From contig CANQNT010000011.1 of the NCBI GenBank assembly GCA_947625255.1, forward strand, positions 48,650 through 112,649: a stretch of 64,000 bases of DNA. Direction: 5' to 3'. Origin of the DNA: an uncultured Acetatifactor sp. (GTDB lineage: Bacteria > Bacillota > Clostridia > Lachnospirales > Lachnospiraceae). A model generated the notes under the pieces. That model searched no databases. It had not been told where the DNA came from and was given only the letters and a program-made list of their open reading frames with translations. The position numbers and the translations under genes are program-made. Below, in pieces: positions 27,108-35,532 of this stretch. Each line of letters starts with the position of its first letter. Position 1 is the stretch's first letter.

Positions 27108-27511
27108 TTGTGTTTCGGCAAATAAAAATTGTTATGCAGTTATGCAGTAAAATATTTAGCCTGGATAAATTGACTTCATAAAATATAAAATAAAAAAATT
27201 TATAATTTCTTTTGTAACATTCTCTATCCTGTCGTCATACTTATAATAGAAACACCAAATCAAGTGTTTTTTAAAACACGCATACAACTTCATATTGTAC
27301 ATAGTGCAACATAAGCACCGGTCTGATCGGGTGGGCGGGAACAATGTTCGATAGATTCTAAAAAGAATTGGGGAATTCTTCCGTTAGAATATTTGTAGGC
27401 AGCACTGCGGCTGATCTATTTTTGGGCCATCGGAGGCAAATAGCCGTAAGTAGCCGAGGAGTCAAGTCCGGGAATGCTCTGTTGCACCGACACGGTATCC
27501 CGTGTAAAGCG

Positions 27512-27550
27512 AAAGGCCCGTGTGCAGGTATTCCTTGCACATGGGTCTTT
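27512..27550 (+). terminator. Long hairpin terminator
   Basis: A 15-bp stem (27512-27526 with 27536-27550, two G-U pairs) with a nine-base loop, followed by CGAATTTTTC. It separates the accessory stretch from pyrH. Confidence 0.7.
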
Positions 27551-27602
27551 CGAATTTTTCCGCTTGTTTTTCGAATTAATACTTTTCCAAGAATACGGAA
27601 TA

Positions 27603-27611
27603 TGTTATAAT
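27603..27611 (+). promoter_or_regulatory. Extended -10 promoter of pyrH operon
   Basis: TG at 27603-27604, one base, TATAAT at 27606-27611. The -35 (TTTTCC at 27583-27588) is poor, as is common with an extended -10. Confidence 0.6.
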
Positions 27612-27678
27612 GATTCTGCTTAAGCAGAATTCATGCCAATTGCATCGGGAAGTCACTGCGTGCGGAAAAGAGGAAACC

Positions 27679-28377
27679 ATGAAGAGAATCTTATTAAAAT
27701 TAAGCGGAGAAGCCCTGGCCGGTGATAAGAAAACGGGATTCGATGAAGAAACGGTCAGAAAGGTTGCGCTCCAGGTCAAGGAGCTTGTAGAGGATGGTAT
27801 CGAGGTTGGCATTGTAACCGGCGGCGGAAATTTCTGGAGGGGCCGCACCAGCGAGAATATTGACCGTACCAAGGCCGACCAGATCGGAATGTTGGCCACG
27901 GTTATGAATTGTATCTACGTCTCGGAAGTCTTCCGTTCGGTGGGAATGAAGACCAGCGTCATGACTCCTTTTGTATGCGGGGCCTTTACCGAGCTTTTCT
28001 CCAAGGACCGCGCCAATGAATGTTTTGCCAAGGGAATGGTCGTGTTCTTCGCGGGGGGGACGGGGCATCCTTATTTTTCCACGGATACCGGCGTGGTGCT
28101 GCGCGCCGTGGAAGTGGAGGCGGAGGTTATTTTGCTGGCGAAGTCTATAGACGGGGTCTATAATGACGATCCGGCCAGGAATCCCGCGGCGAAAAAGTAC
28201 GATGAGATCAGTATCGACGATGTGGTGGCTCAGAATCTGCAGGTGGTGGATATGACGGCATCCATTCTGGCACGGGACAACAGGATGCCGATGTGGGTCT
28301 TTGGACTGAACGAAGAGAACAGCATCGTCAATACGGTAAAGGGTAAATTCAGCGGGACAAAAGTAACGGTCAGATAA
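27679..28377 (+). CDS. pyrH: UMP kinase
   Basis: Hexameric bacterial UMP kinase: ATP + UMP to ADP + UDP, feeding nucleic acid and UDP-sugar synthesis. 232 aa. KRILLKLSGEALAGD at the start (phosphate binding), GGGNFWRGR near 55, GTGHPYFSTDT near 130 and AKSIDGVYNDDP near 160. The start is the ATG at 27679 with GAGGAAA upstream; an in-frame ATG at 27610 precedes it without a ribosome site. In many genomes rpsB-tsf precede pyrH; here the accessory stretch does. Confidence 0.95.
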   Translation: MKRILLKLSGEALAGDKKTGFDEETVRKVALQVKELVEDGIEVGIVTGGGNFWRGRTSENIDRTKADQIGMLATVMNCIYVSEVFRSVGMKTSVMTPFVCGAFTELFSKDRANECFAKGMVVFFAGGTGHPYFSTDTGVVLRAVEVEAEVILLAKSIDGVYNDDPARNPAAKKYDEISIDDVVAQNLQVVDMTASILARDNRMPMWVFGLNEENSIVNTVKGKFSGTKVTVR

Positions 28378-28446
28378 ATACGGCAGTCAGATCAATACGA
28401 CGGTCAGATCAATATGGCGGTTTGATAAATTTGACAGTGTGGCAAA
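28363..28446 (+). repeat. Imperfect 17-bp tandem repeat at the pyrH 3' end
   Basis: About five degenerate 17-base units run from the last codons of pyrH into the spacer: units begin near 28363, 28379, 28396, 28413 and 28430. The consensus is close to TACGGCGGTCAGATCAA; units 2 and 3 differ at only two positions. No function is evident. Confidence 0.7.
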
Positions 28447-28498
28447 GGCAATGGTCTGAAATCGCAGTGTCTATAAATAAGAAAATGGAGGAAGAACA

Positions 28499-29050
28499 AT
28501 GGATGCAAGATTACAGCAGTATGAAGACAAGATGAAGAAGACAGTGGAGTATCTGGAAACGGATTATCAGTCCATCCGTGCGGGTCGCGCGAACCCTCAT
28601 GTATTGGATAAGCTGAAAGTGGATTATTACGGTGTGCCGACTCCCATCCAGCAAATGTGCAACATCAATATCCCTGAAGCCCGCGTTATGCAGATCATTC
28701 CCTGGGATAAGTCACAGATCAAGGCAATCACAAAGGCGATCCTGGCATCCGATTTGGGCCTGAATCCCTCCGACGACGGCAGTGTGATCCGTCTGATCTT
28801 CCCGGAATTGACCGAGGAGCGCAGAAAAGCCCTTGTGAAAGAGGTGAAAAAGAAAGGCGAGGATGCCAAGGTGGCCGTTCGTAATATCAGACGTGATGGA
28901 AATGATGCCTTTAAGAAGCTCCTGAAGCAGGACGTGTCCGAGGATGAAGTGAAGCAGCTGACGGATGAACTGCAGAAGCAGACGGACAAATTCATCAAGG
29001 ACATCGACGCCATGATCGAGAACAAGTCCAAAGACATTATGAGAGTGTAA
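28499..29050 (+). CDS. frr: Ribosome recycling factor
   Basis: Splits post-termination ribosomes with EF-G. 183 aa, the family length. The two-domain pattern is clear: three-helix bundle ends (SIRAGRANPHVLDKLKVDYY near 25 and RRDGNDAFKKLLK near 130) around a beta-rich middle (PIQQMCNINIPEARVMQI). A GGAGGAAG ribosome site lies before the ATG. Second gene of the pyrH-frr-uppS-cdsA-dxr-rseP operon. Confidence 0.96.
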   Translation: MDARLQQYEDKMKKTVEYLETDYQSIRAGRANPHVLDKLKVDYYGVPTPIQQMCNINIPEARVMQIIPWDKSQIKAITKAILASDLGLNPSDDGSVIRLIFPELTEERRKALVKEVKKKGEDAKVAVRNIRRDGNDAFKKLLKQDVSEDEVKQLTDELQKQTDKFIKDIDAMIENKSKDIMRV

Positions 29051-29055
29051 GGGCC

Positions 29056-29775
29056 ATGAGCGAAGAGTTGAAGATGCCCAGGCATGTCGCGATTATTTTG
29101 GACGGAAACGGCCGCTGGGCCAGGGCAAAAGGGATGCCGCGCAATTATGGTCATGTGCAGGGAGCCAAAAATGTGGAAACAATCTGTGAGGAGGCGTACC
29201 GGATGGGCATCCAGTACCTGACGGTGTACGCCTTTTCCACGGAGAATTGGAACCGTCCCCAGGACGAAGTGGACGCGTTGATGAAGCTGCTGCGCAACTA
29301 TATGAAGACTTGTCTGAAAACGGCTGAAAAAAACAGGATGTGCGTCCGTGTGATCGGCGAAAAGTCCCGTCTGGACGAGGATATCCGCACCCGGATTGAG
29401 GAATTAGAGGCGGCTACCAAGGAAAACGATGGCCTGCATTTTACCATTGCCATCAATTATGGCGGGCGTGACGAGATGGTGCGGGCAATGCGCAGGATGG
29501 CCGGGGAGCTCAGGGAAGGCAAGCTGACGGAGGAGCAGATTAACGAGGCTTGTATCTCGGATCATTTGGATACCGCCGGGCTGCCGGAGCCGGATCTGTT
29601 GATCCGTACCTGTAACGAGCAGAGAATTTCCAATTTCCTATTATGGCAGTTGGCCTATACGGAATTTTATTTCACGCCGGTGGCGTGGCCCGATTTTACG
29701 AAAGAGGAATTGATCAAAGCCGTGGAGGCATATAATCATAGAGACAGAAGATACGGCGCTTTGAAGGAGGAATAG
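29056..29775 (+). CDS. uppS: Undecaprenyl diphosphate synthase
   Basis: cis-Prenyltransferase that extends farnesyl diphosphate (from IspA) to undecaprenyl diphosphate, the lipid carrier for cell wall synthesis. 239 aa. The substrate aspartate lies in ILDGNGRWARAKGMPRNYGH at about residues 14-33; YAFSTENWNRP near 60 and the C-terminal LLIRTCNEQRISNFLLWQ are the other family signatures. It begins five bases after frr. Confidence 0.95.
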   Translation: MSEELKMPRHVAIILDGNGRWARAKGMPRNYGHVQGAKNVETICEEAYRMGIQYLTVYAFSTENWNRPQDEVDALMKLLRNYMKTCLKTAEKNRMCVRVIGEKSRLDEDIRTRIEELEAATKENDGLHFTIAINYGGRDEMVRAMRRMAGELREGKLTEEQINEACISDHLDTAGLPEPDLLIRTCNEQRISNFLLWQLAYTEFYFTPVAWPDFTKEELIKAVEAYNHRDRRYGALKEE

Positions 29776-29779
29776 TCTC

Positions 29780-30601
29780 ATGTTTGGAGTCAGATTGGTG
29801 AGCGGAATCGTTCTGCTGGTCATCGCGCTGGCGACGATGGGTCTGGGAGGGCCTGTTTTGGCCGTTACGCTGTTGGTGATTTCGCTGATCGGATATGGTG
29901 AGCTTACGAAAGCGCTGAATGTATCGGACCAAAAAAGACCGCATGCCCTGGAGATCGCGGGTCTGTTGGGCGTGACGGCTTATTATGCCGCCATGTATTT
30001 TTCCGGAGAGGAAAAGCTTCTGTTGATGTGTATCGTGGGGGTGTTTATGGCCGGGATGCTGGTCTATGTGGTCACTTTCCCGAAATTTTGTGCTGGCCAG
30101 GTGGCAGACGCGTTTTTTGCGTTCGTGTACGCGCCGGTGATGTTGTCGTTCGTCTATCTGACCAGGATGTGTCCCCAGGGCATTTACATGGTTTGGATGA
30201 TTTTGATCAGTGCCTGGGGCTGTGATACCTGTGCCTATGCGGTAGGGATGTTGATCGGGAAGAAAAAGATTTTTCCGGTTCTAAGTCCCAAGAAGTCTCT
30301 GGAAGGCTGTATTGGCGGGGTGCTGGGAGCGGCCCTGATCGGAGGGCTTTATGGGCATTTTTTCGTGGAGGCAGTGTTTCCGGATCAGACGGTGAAGTGG
30401 ATCATCGCCTTTATTTGCGGCGCGGGCGCGGTGATGAGTCAGGTGGGCGATTTGGCGGCTTCCGCCATCAAGCGCAATCATAACATTAAGGATTATGGGA
30501 CGCTGATCCCGGGGCATGGCGGGATCATGGATCGGTTTGACAGCATGATCGTGACGGCCCCCATGATATATTTTTTGACGATCTTAATGATAAAATCTTA
30601 A
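29780..30601 (+). CDS. cdsA: Phosphatidate cytidylyltransferase
   Basis: Makes CDP-diacylglycerol from CTP and phosphatidic acid, the branch point of phospholipid synthesis. 273 aa with about eight hydrophobic helices. The C-terminal signature is present: SAIKRNHNIKDYGTLIPGHG followed by GIMDRFDS. It starts four bases after uppS, with GGAGG at the end of that gene. Confidence 0.95.
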   Translation: MFGVRLVSGIVLLVIALATMGLGGPVLAVTLLVISLIGYGELTKALNVSDQKRPHALEIAGLLGVTAYYAAMYFSGEEKLLLMCIVGVFMAGMLVYVVTFPKFCAGQVADAFFAFVYAPVMLSFVYLTRMCPQGIYMVWMILISAWGCDTCAYAVGMLIGKKKIFPVLSPKKSLEGCIGGVLGAALIGGLYGHFFVEAVFPDQTVKWIIAFICGAGAVMSQVGDLAASAIKRNHNIKDYGTLIPGHGGIMDRFDSMIVTAPMIYFLTILMIKS

Positions 30602-30642
30602 GTGTGCTGAGGCGCGCAAAGATTTGAGGAGAAAAACAGGTT

Positions 30643-31791
30643 ATGAAAAACATTGCGATATTGGGCTCTACCGGGTCCATTGGCACGCAGACTTTGGACA
30701 TCGTGCGGGCCAATCCGGATCTGCGGGTTGTGGCTTTGGCGGCAGGCGGCAGTGTGGACCGAATGGAAGCCCAGGTGCGGGAATTTCGTCCCTTGATCGT
30801 GGGGCTGTGGAGTGAGGACGCGGCGCGGGAATTGAAGTCGCGTCTCTTTGATTTACCGGTCAGGGTAGTGTCCGGTATGGATGGATTGTTGGAAATTGCA
30901 ACTTTACCGCAGTCGGAGGTATTGGTCACGGCAATCGTGGGTATGATTGGTATTAGGCCTACCATTGCGGCCATTGAAGCCGGAAAGGCCATTGCTCTTG
31001 CCAATAAGGAAACGCTGGTGACGGCAGGACATTTGATCATACCGCTGGCAAAGCGTCGAAATGTGCCGATTCTGCCGGTAGATAGTGAACACAGCGCGAT
31101 TTTCCAGTCTTTGAACGGGGAGCCTGCCGGTAAGATTTCCAGGATTTTGCTCACGGCTTCCGGAGGGCCTTTCCGGGGCTGGAAGAAAGAGCAGATGCGG
31201 AATGTCCGTCCGGAGGACGCGCTGAAGCATCCCAACTGGTCCATGGGGCGGAAAATCACCATTGATTCCGCGACAATGGTCAATAAGGGCTTGGAGGTCA
31301 TGGAGGCCAGGTGGCTGTTTGGCGTGGAGCTGCCCCGGATTCAGGTGGTGGTACACCCCCAGAGTATCATTCATTCCATGGTTGAATATGTGGATGGAGC
31401 GATCATCGCCCAACTGGGTATGCCGGATATGAAGCTTCCGATTCAGTATGCGCTTTTTTATCCGGACAGGAGGCCCCTGGCAGGGAAACGAGTGGACTTT
31501 TTCGCTCTGGGACAGATCACTTTTGAAAAGCCTGATGAAGAGGCGTTCCCAGGGTTGGCGCTGGCATATCGGGCGTTGACCGTGGGCGGCAGTATGCCTA
31601 CTGTTTATAACGCGGCCAATGAGCGGGCCGTGGGACTGTTTCTGGAGAGAAAGATCGGATTTTTGCAGATCCCTGAATTGATCGAGGCGGCTATGAACGG
31701 CCACCGGGTCATTGAGAATCCTTCCGTGGAGGAAATCCTGGACGCGGAACGGTGGACGGATGAAATGCTTGATAAAGAGGTGCTGCAGTAG
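30643..31791 (+). CDS. dxr: 1-deoxy-D-xylulose-5-phosphate reductoisomerase
   Basis: Second step of the MEP pathway, converting the Dxs product to MEP with NADPH. 382 aa. N-terminal NADPH-binding GSTGSIGTQTLDIV, the NKETLV motif near 125, metal-binding PVDSEHSAIFQSL near 150 and the C-terminal helical domain. A GAGGAG ribosome site precedes the ATG. Its stop shares one base with the rseP start. Confidence 0.96.
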   Translation: MKNIAILGSTGSIGTQTLDIVRANPDLRVVALAAGGSVDRMEAQVREFRPLIVGLWSEDAARELKSRLFDLPVRVVSGMDGLLEIATLPQSEVLVTAIVGMIGIRPTIAAIEAGKAIALANKETLVTAGHLIIPLAKRRNVPILPVDSEHSAIFQSLNGEPAGKISRILLTASGGPFRGWKKEQMRNVRPEDALKHPNWSMGRKITIDSATMVNKGLEVMEARWLFGVELPRIQVVVHPQSIIHSMVEYVDGAIIAQLGMPDMKLPIQYALFYPDRRPLAGKRVDFFALGQITFEKPDEEAFPGLALAYRALTVGGSMPTVYNAANERAVGLFLERKIGFLQIPELIEAAMNGHRVIENPSVEEILDAERWTDEMLDKEVLQ

Positions 31792-32840
31792 TGACAATCA
31801 TATTTTTCATTTTGATTTTTGGCGTCGTGGTGATCTCCCACGAGTTCGGACATTTTTTGCTGGCAAAGGCCAATGGAATTCATGTGGTGGAGTTTGCGGT
31901 CGGCATGGGGCCAACCCTGTTTTCCTTTCAAAAAGGGGATACCAGGTATGCCTTGCATTTGCTTCCCATTGGCGGAGCGTGTATGTTCGAGGGGGAGGAC
32001 GGGCTCAATACGCAGGAGGGAGAGTCCAGCCCCGGGGCATTTCCCAATGCGCCGGTTTGGAGCAGGATCTCCACAGTGCTGGCCGGACCGCTTTTTAACT
32101 TTTTCCTGGGCATGATCATCGCCTTGATCATGGTGCAGTTCATGAGCATCACGGATGTGGCCATTACGTCGGTATCCGAGGGGAGCCCCGCTGAGGAGGC
32201 GGGTCTCCGGGCAGGGGATCGAATTTTGTCCCTGGACGGGGATCGAACCTATATCGGTTCTGACATCACCTTATTTACCATGACCACCAAGGGCGGAGAA
32301 ATTCGGGTGCGCTATGAGCGGGATGGACAGGAATATGTAACCACCCTGACACCGAATTATAATGCGGAAGAGAATCGTTACCTGATGGGAATCGCCATGG
32401 GGGAGCAGGTGGATGTGCGCGGAATTGACAATCTGCGCTATGCCTGGTATGAGATCCGTTATTGTATACGGGCCACCTTTAAAAGTCTGGCAATGCTGGT
32501 GAGCGGAAGAGTGGGCAGAGAGAGCGTGGCCGGGCCTGTGGGAATTGCCGTTAACGTGGTTGGAAAAACCTATGAGGCCACCCGGGAAATGGGTTGGCTG
32601 ACGGTGTTGCTGAATATGTTGAATATTACGCTGATGCTGACGGTAAATCTGGGGATTCTGAATCTGCTTCCCCTGCCCGCGCTGGATGGCGGACGGCTGG
32701 TGTTTTTGCTGTTGGAGGTGCTGCGCGGGAAACCGGTGCCGCCGGAAAAAGAGGGCATGGTTCATTTCGCGGGTTTGATTTTCTTTATGGCGCTGATGGT
32801 GTTGGTTTTCTTCAATGATTTGGCGAACATTTTTGGATAA
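31791..32840 (+). CDS. rseP: Site-2 intramembrane metalloprotease RseP/RasP
   Basis: Zinc metalloprotease that cuts anti-sigma factors and leftover signal peptides inside the membrane. 349 aa. HEFGH (residues 17-21) in the first helix gives the zinc ligands and catalytic Glu; a PDZ domain spans about 125-190 (SPAEEAGLRAGDRILSLDGD); the third ligand lies in LPLPALDGGRL near 300. The GTG start directly follows dxr. In many related genomes ispG and polC come next; here a terminator ends the operon. Confidence 0.95.
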   Translation: MTIIFFILIFGVVVISHEFGHFLLAKANGIHVVEFAVGMGPTLFSFQKGDTRYALHLLPIGGACMFEGEDGLNTQEGESSPGAFPNAPVWSRISTVLAGPLFNFFLGMIIALIMVQFMSITDVAITSVSEGSPAEEAGLRAGDRILSLDGDRTYIGSDITLFTMTTKGGEIRVRYERDGQEYVTTLTPNYNAEENRYLMGIAMGEQVDVRGIDNLRYAWYEIRYCIRATFKSLAMLVSGRVGRESVAGPVGIAVNVVGKTYEATREMGWLTVLLNMLNITLMLTVNLGILNLLPLPALDGGRLVFLLLEVLRGKPVPPEKEGMVHFAGLIFFMALMVLVFFNDLANIFG

Positions 32841-32873
32841 AAAAGGATGCAGTCCCCGATGGGTGAGGCGTGG

Positions 32874-32913
32874 AAAGGGCCTGGGATGGAGAAAGCTCCG
32901 CCCGGGCCTTTTT
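32874..32913 (+). terminator. Terminator of the pyrH-rseP operon
   Basis: A GC-rich stem (32874-32885 with 32901-32912, plus an inner GGAG/CTCC) ending in TTTTT. About 300 bases without a recognisable gene follow before the next ORF; I see no structure I can name there. Confidence 0.75.
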
Positions 32914-33222
32914 GCGCGATATTTGTCGATGGATTGGTCGGGTCGAAAGCTTGTATTTTATGGGGAATTGTGGTATGGTTTTTTAAATGGATAGGCAGGG
33001 AGACTGAACTTTTCCTGTTTCATGGGTTCTTCTTTGAGAGAAGCCGGAATAAGACGGTTTTCATAAATTTACAATGAAAAATCTTAGTGATTTATTTGTT
33101 CTGAGAATCTTTCCCAAATCGGGAAATATTTCAGCTTATTTGTGAAAGATGTGATTGGCTGTTGTTTTGCGCGGTGAAGTTGACCTTGTTCATAGGTAGA
33201 ATTGAATACAAGGGGGTGTATT

Positions 33223-33897
33223 ATGAAGTTTTTGACGGGTTATGTCTGGCCGGATCATGCAGAGGCGGAGGAAAGGGCGAGCATGCTTCTGCAGCAGGTG
33301 CAATTTGACCGACATTCCATGGTTTTGGCGGCGATAGGCGGTGGGAATGTGGAAAATGGAGCCGTCGGAAGCCTGAAAAATTGGTTTCAAGGGGAAGGAG
33401 TGATGAAATGTGCCAGGCCGGAGACGGATAGGATAAAACGGATTTTGACCAGGTTACTTGAAAGGTGCTGGGAGGATGGACCGTTTGTAGGAATTTTAAT
33501 TGTGGAGGAAGCATTTTGGTTCATGACGCGGAATGGAGGCTGTGCCTACTTGTTAAACCGGCGTTTTCAGCGCACGCATGTAAAAAAATTATGCTTATGG
33601 AATGAAGCGCAAAATATTGGGTATCCTCAGGAAAAAGGATTTCAGATTACGAAGGGAGACCCGGGGAAAGATAAAGGATGGCGAATTGCCGAGGGAACTC
33701 TGGAGAAAGGGCTCGGGATATTGCTTGGTTCCCCTATGTTTTATCAGGGAGTGTCTAGGGATGGGATGAAGCAGTGCCTGGCGAGTCAGGAGCTTCACCG
33801 GGAAAGGCAGATTGAGAGCAGACTGCAGGAATTAGCGGAAGAAGGAGAAAGACAGTCCGCGCAAAGGGGTTGTGCGATTTATATTCGAACGGCTTAG
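33223..33897 (+). CDS. PP2C-fold protein without metal-binding aspartates (pseudophosphatase)
   Basis: 224 aa. The order of segments matches a PP2C phosphatase. HSMVLAAIGGGNVENGAVGS replaces the VCDGMGGxxxGExAS block. GILIVEEAFWFMTRNGGCAYLL replaces the GDSRAYLL block. LGILLGSPMFYQGVSRDGMK replaces LLCSDGFxxxLSxEE. The end, RQSAQRGCAIYIRTA, replaces RGxxDNVTxxLV. At each place the conserved aspartate is missing, so metal-dependent phosphatase activity is not expected. A Ser/Thr kinase gene follows 24 bases on. AAGGGGGTG lies before the ATG at 33223; an in-frame ATG at 33202 precedes that ribosome site. The fold assignment is by eye and needs a profile search. Confidence 0.6.
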   Translation: MKFLTGYVWPDHAEAEERASMLLQQVQFDRHSMVLAAIGGGNVENGAVGSLKNWFQGEGVMKCARPETDRIKRILTRLLERCWEDGPFVGILIVEEAFWFMTRNGGCAYLLNRRFQRTHVKKLCLWNEAQNIGYPQEKGFQITKGDPGKDKGWRIAEGTLEKGLGILLGSPMFYQGVSRDGMKQCLASQELHRERQIESRLQELAEEGERQSAQRGCAIYIRTA

Positions 33898-33921
33898 GGG
33901 AGCAAACGGAAAGGGGGAAAA

Positions 33922-34848
33922 GTGGAAAAGAAAAATTGTTTTTATGAGGACATAACGGATAAGGCTTCTGTGGAAAATGCATGGCAGGCGGGATTGCGGG
34001 AAAAGGGATATCGGCTGTTGTCTTTGTTGGGAACGGGGGCTACGTCTCAGGTGTTTTGTGTGGAGGAGACAGAAAGCGGGGAGCGCTTTGCCTGTAAGTA
34101 TAGCCGACAGGCAGACTGGCTGAAAGCGGAGTCAGATTTGCTGCGGCAATTGGAACATCCGATTTTCCCCCGATGGAAAGGTTTTTGGAGTGAGCCGTCA
34201 GGCGCGTGCCTGGTGATGGAATATTTGACGGGCGGCAGTTTACAAAAGCTTTTGCGTAGAAAAGGGATTCTGACCCAGAAAGAAGCGGTCCGCATCATGA
34301 TTGCCCTGACCGAAGGGGTGGCTTATCTGCATGGCAGGGTTCCGCCGGTTGTTTATAGGGATTTGAAGCCTTCTAACGTTATGATCGGAGAGGATGGAAC
34401 GGTACGTCTGTTTGATTTGGGAGCTGCCAGCGTGGGAAATGCCTGGCGGGCGGGAACGCCTGGATATTCCGCGCCGGAGCTTCTGCGGCAGGGAGAACCA
34501 TCGGGACCGTCCAGTGATGTCTATTCTTTGGGAATTTTGCTGTATCGGATGCTGACGGGTGTCCGGCCCATGTCCGGTCCCCCTGCGCTTCTTCCCCTCA
34601 GGGCTTTTAGCCGAAAGGTTTCCTATGGAATGGAGGAAATCGTCCAGGGCTGTGTCAAGGAGGATCCCAGGCAAAGAATTCCCGATGCCAGAGCCTTGTT
34701 ATCTTATCTGCGTCCCTACGAAAATCCGTCTCCCATGGGTGTTTTTTTAAGAGAACTTCGAGCCTGCTGTTCTCTAAGAAGTCCGCATAAGATCTTTTTT
34801 GAAAAAAATATCCACAAAACCCCCTCCGAAACCGACTTTTTTCTCTAA
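33922..34848 (+). CDS. Ser/Thr protein kinase (Hanks type)
   Basis: 308 aa, one kinase domain without the usual transmembrane helix or PASTA repeats. Glycine loop LLGTGATSQVF near residues 33-43, catalytic lysine in FACKYS near 54, VMEYLTGGSLQ hinge near 100. The catalytic loop reads VYRDLKPSNVMI, so HRD is YRD, and the metal motif reads FDLGAA, DLG instead of DFG. GTPGYSAPE and DVYSLGILLYRMLTG follow. The essential Lys, catalytic Asp and metal Asp are all kept, so it is probably active. GTG start after AAAGGGGG. It forms a pair with the PP2C-fold gene. Confidence 0.88.
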   Translation: MEKKNCFYEDITDKASVENAWQAGLREKGYRLLSLLGTGATSQVFCVEETESGERFACKYSRQADWLKAESDLLRQLEHPIFPRWKGFWSEPSGACLVMEYLTGGSLQKLLRRKGILTQKEAVRIMIALTEGVAYLHGRVPPVVYRDLKPSNVMIGEDGTVRLFDLGAASVGNAWRAGTPGYSAPELLRQGEPSGPSSDVYSLGILLYRMLTGVRPMSGPPALLPLRAFSRKVSYGMEEIVQGCVKEDPRQRIPDARALLSYLRPYENPSPMGVFLRELRACCSLRSPHKIFFEKNIHKTPSETDFFL

Positions 34849-34854
34849 TACTCT

Positions 34855-34883
34855 TTGACTTTCTTAAGGAAAAAATATATAAT
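34855..34883 (+). promoter_or_regulatory. SigA promoter of apt-relA
   Basis: TTGACT at 34855-34860, 17 bases, TATAAT at 34878-34883, just after the kinase stop and about 80 bases before apt. Confidence 0.8.
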
Positions 34884-34964
34884 GTAGCATAGCACAGTGA
34901 AATCAAGCATCCGTATGCGAGCTTGGATCTCCGTCAAATGTAAAGAGAGGTTACAAGAGAAAAA

Positions 34965-35489
34965 ATGAAAAAGTTAGAAGATTATGTCAGAAGTATTCCC
35001 GACTTCCCTAAAGAGGGCATTATTTTCCGTGATGTGACGAGCGTTCTGCAGGATGCGGAGGGTTTGCGTCTTGCCATTGACACGATGCAGGGATTGGTAG
35101 CGGACCTGGATTATGATGTGGTCGTAGGTCCGGAATCAAGAGGGTTTATTTTTGGAACCCCGATTGCATATAATAATAAGAAGCCTTTCGTCCTGATCCG
35201 TAAGAAAGGAAAGCTTCCCTGCGAGACAGTGGAGATTTCCTATGATCTGGAATACGGCCAGGCTACGATCGAGATGCACAAGGACAGTATTCAGCCCGGT
35301 CAGCGGGTTCTGATCGTGGATGATCTGATCGCCACCGGCGGCACCACGGAAGCCATGATCAAGCTGATCGAGTCCATTGGCGGTGTCGTAGTGGGCGTGG
35401 TGGTGCTTATGGAATTGGCAGGTTTGAAAGGCAGAGAGAGGATTGCCGGATATCGTTTGGATTCCGCGATCCGCTATGAGGGTAAATAA
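34965..35489 (+). CDS. apt: Adenine phosphoribosyltransferase
   Basis: Salvages adenine to AMP with PRPP. 174 aa, family length. N-terminal SIPDFPKEGIIFRDVTSVL, GPESRGFIFGTPIA near 55 and the PRPP loop RVLIVDDLIATGGTTEAM near 115. A GAGAGG ribosome site lies upstream. Directly followed by relA, a common Firmicute arrangement linking purine salvage and stringent control. Confidence 0.96.
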   Translation: MKKLEDYVRSIPDFPKEGIIFRDVTSVLQDAEGLRLAIDTMQGLVADLDYDVVVGPESRGFIFGTPIAYNNKKPFVLIRKKGKLPCETVEISYDLEYGQATIEMHKDSIQPGQRVLIVDDLIATGGTTEAMIKLIESIGGVVVGVVVLMELAGLKGRERIAGYRLDSAIRYEGK

Positions 35490-35532
35490 GCTTGTACGGT
35501 TACGACTTTTCTGACATAGATGGAGTTGGCTT

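Larger units (their letters stand above)
27108..27678. other. 570-base intergenic region before pyrH
   Basis: The first ~200 bases are AT-rich like the preceding gene. From about 27360 the composition returns to normal. There is no convincing gene: an 80-codon frame at 27368-27610 lacks a ribosome site and runs through a terminator. The hairpin at 27512-27550 and the pyrH promoter are listed separately. Confidence 0.5.

Noticed and set aside
27368..27610. 80-codon plus-strand frame before pyrH
   Set aside because: No ribosome site and it runs through a strong terminator hairpin.
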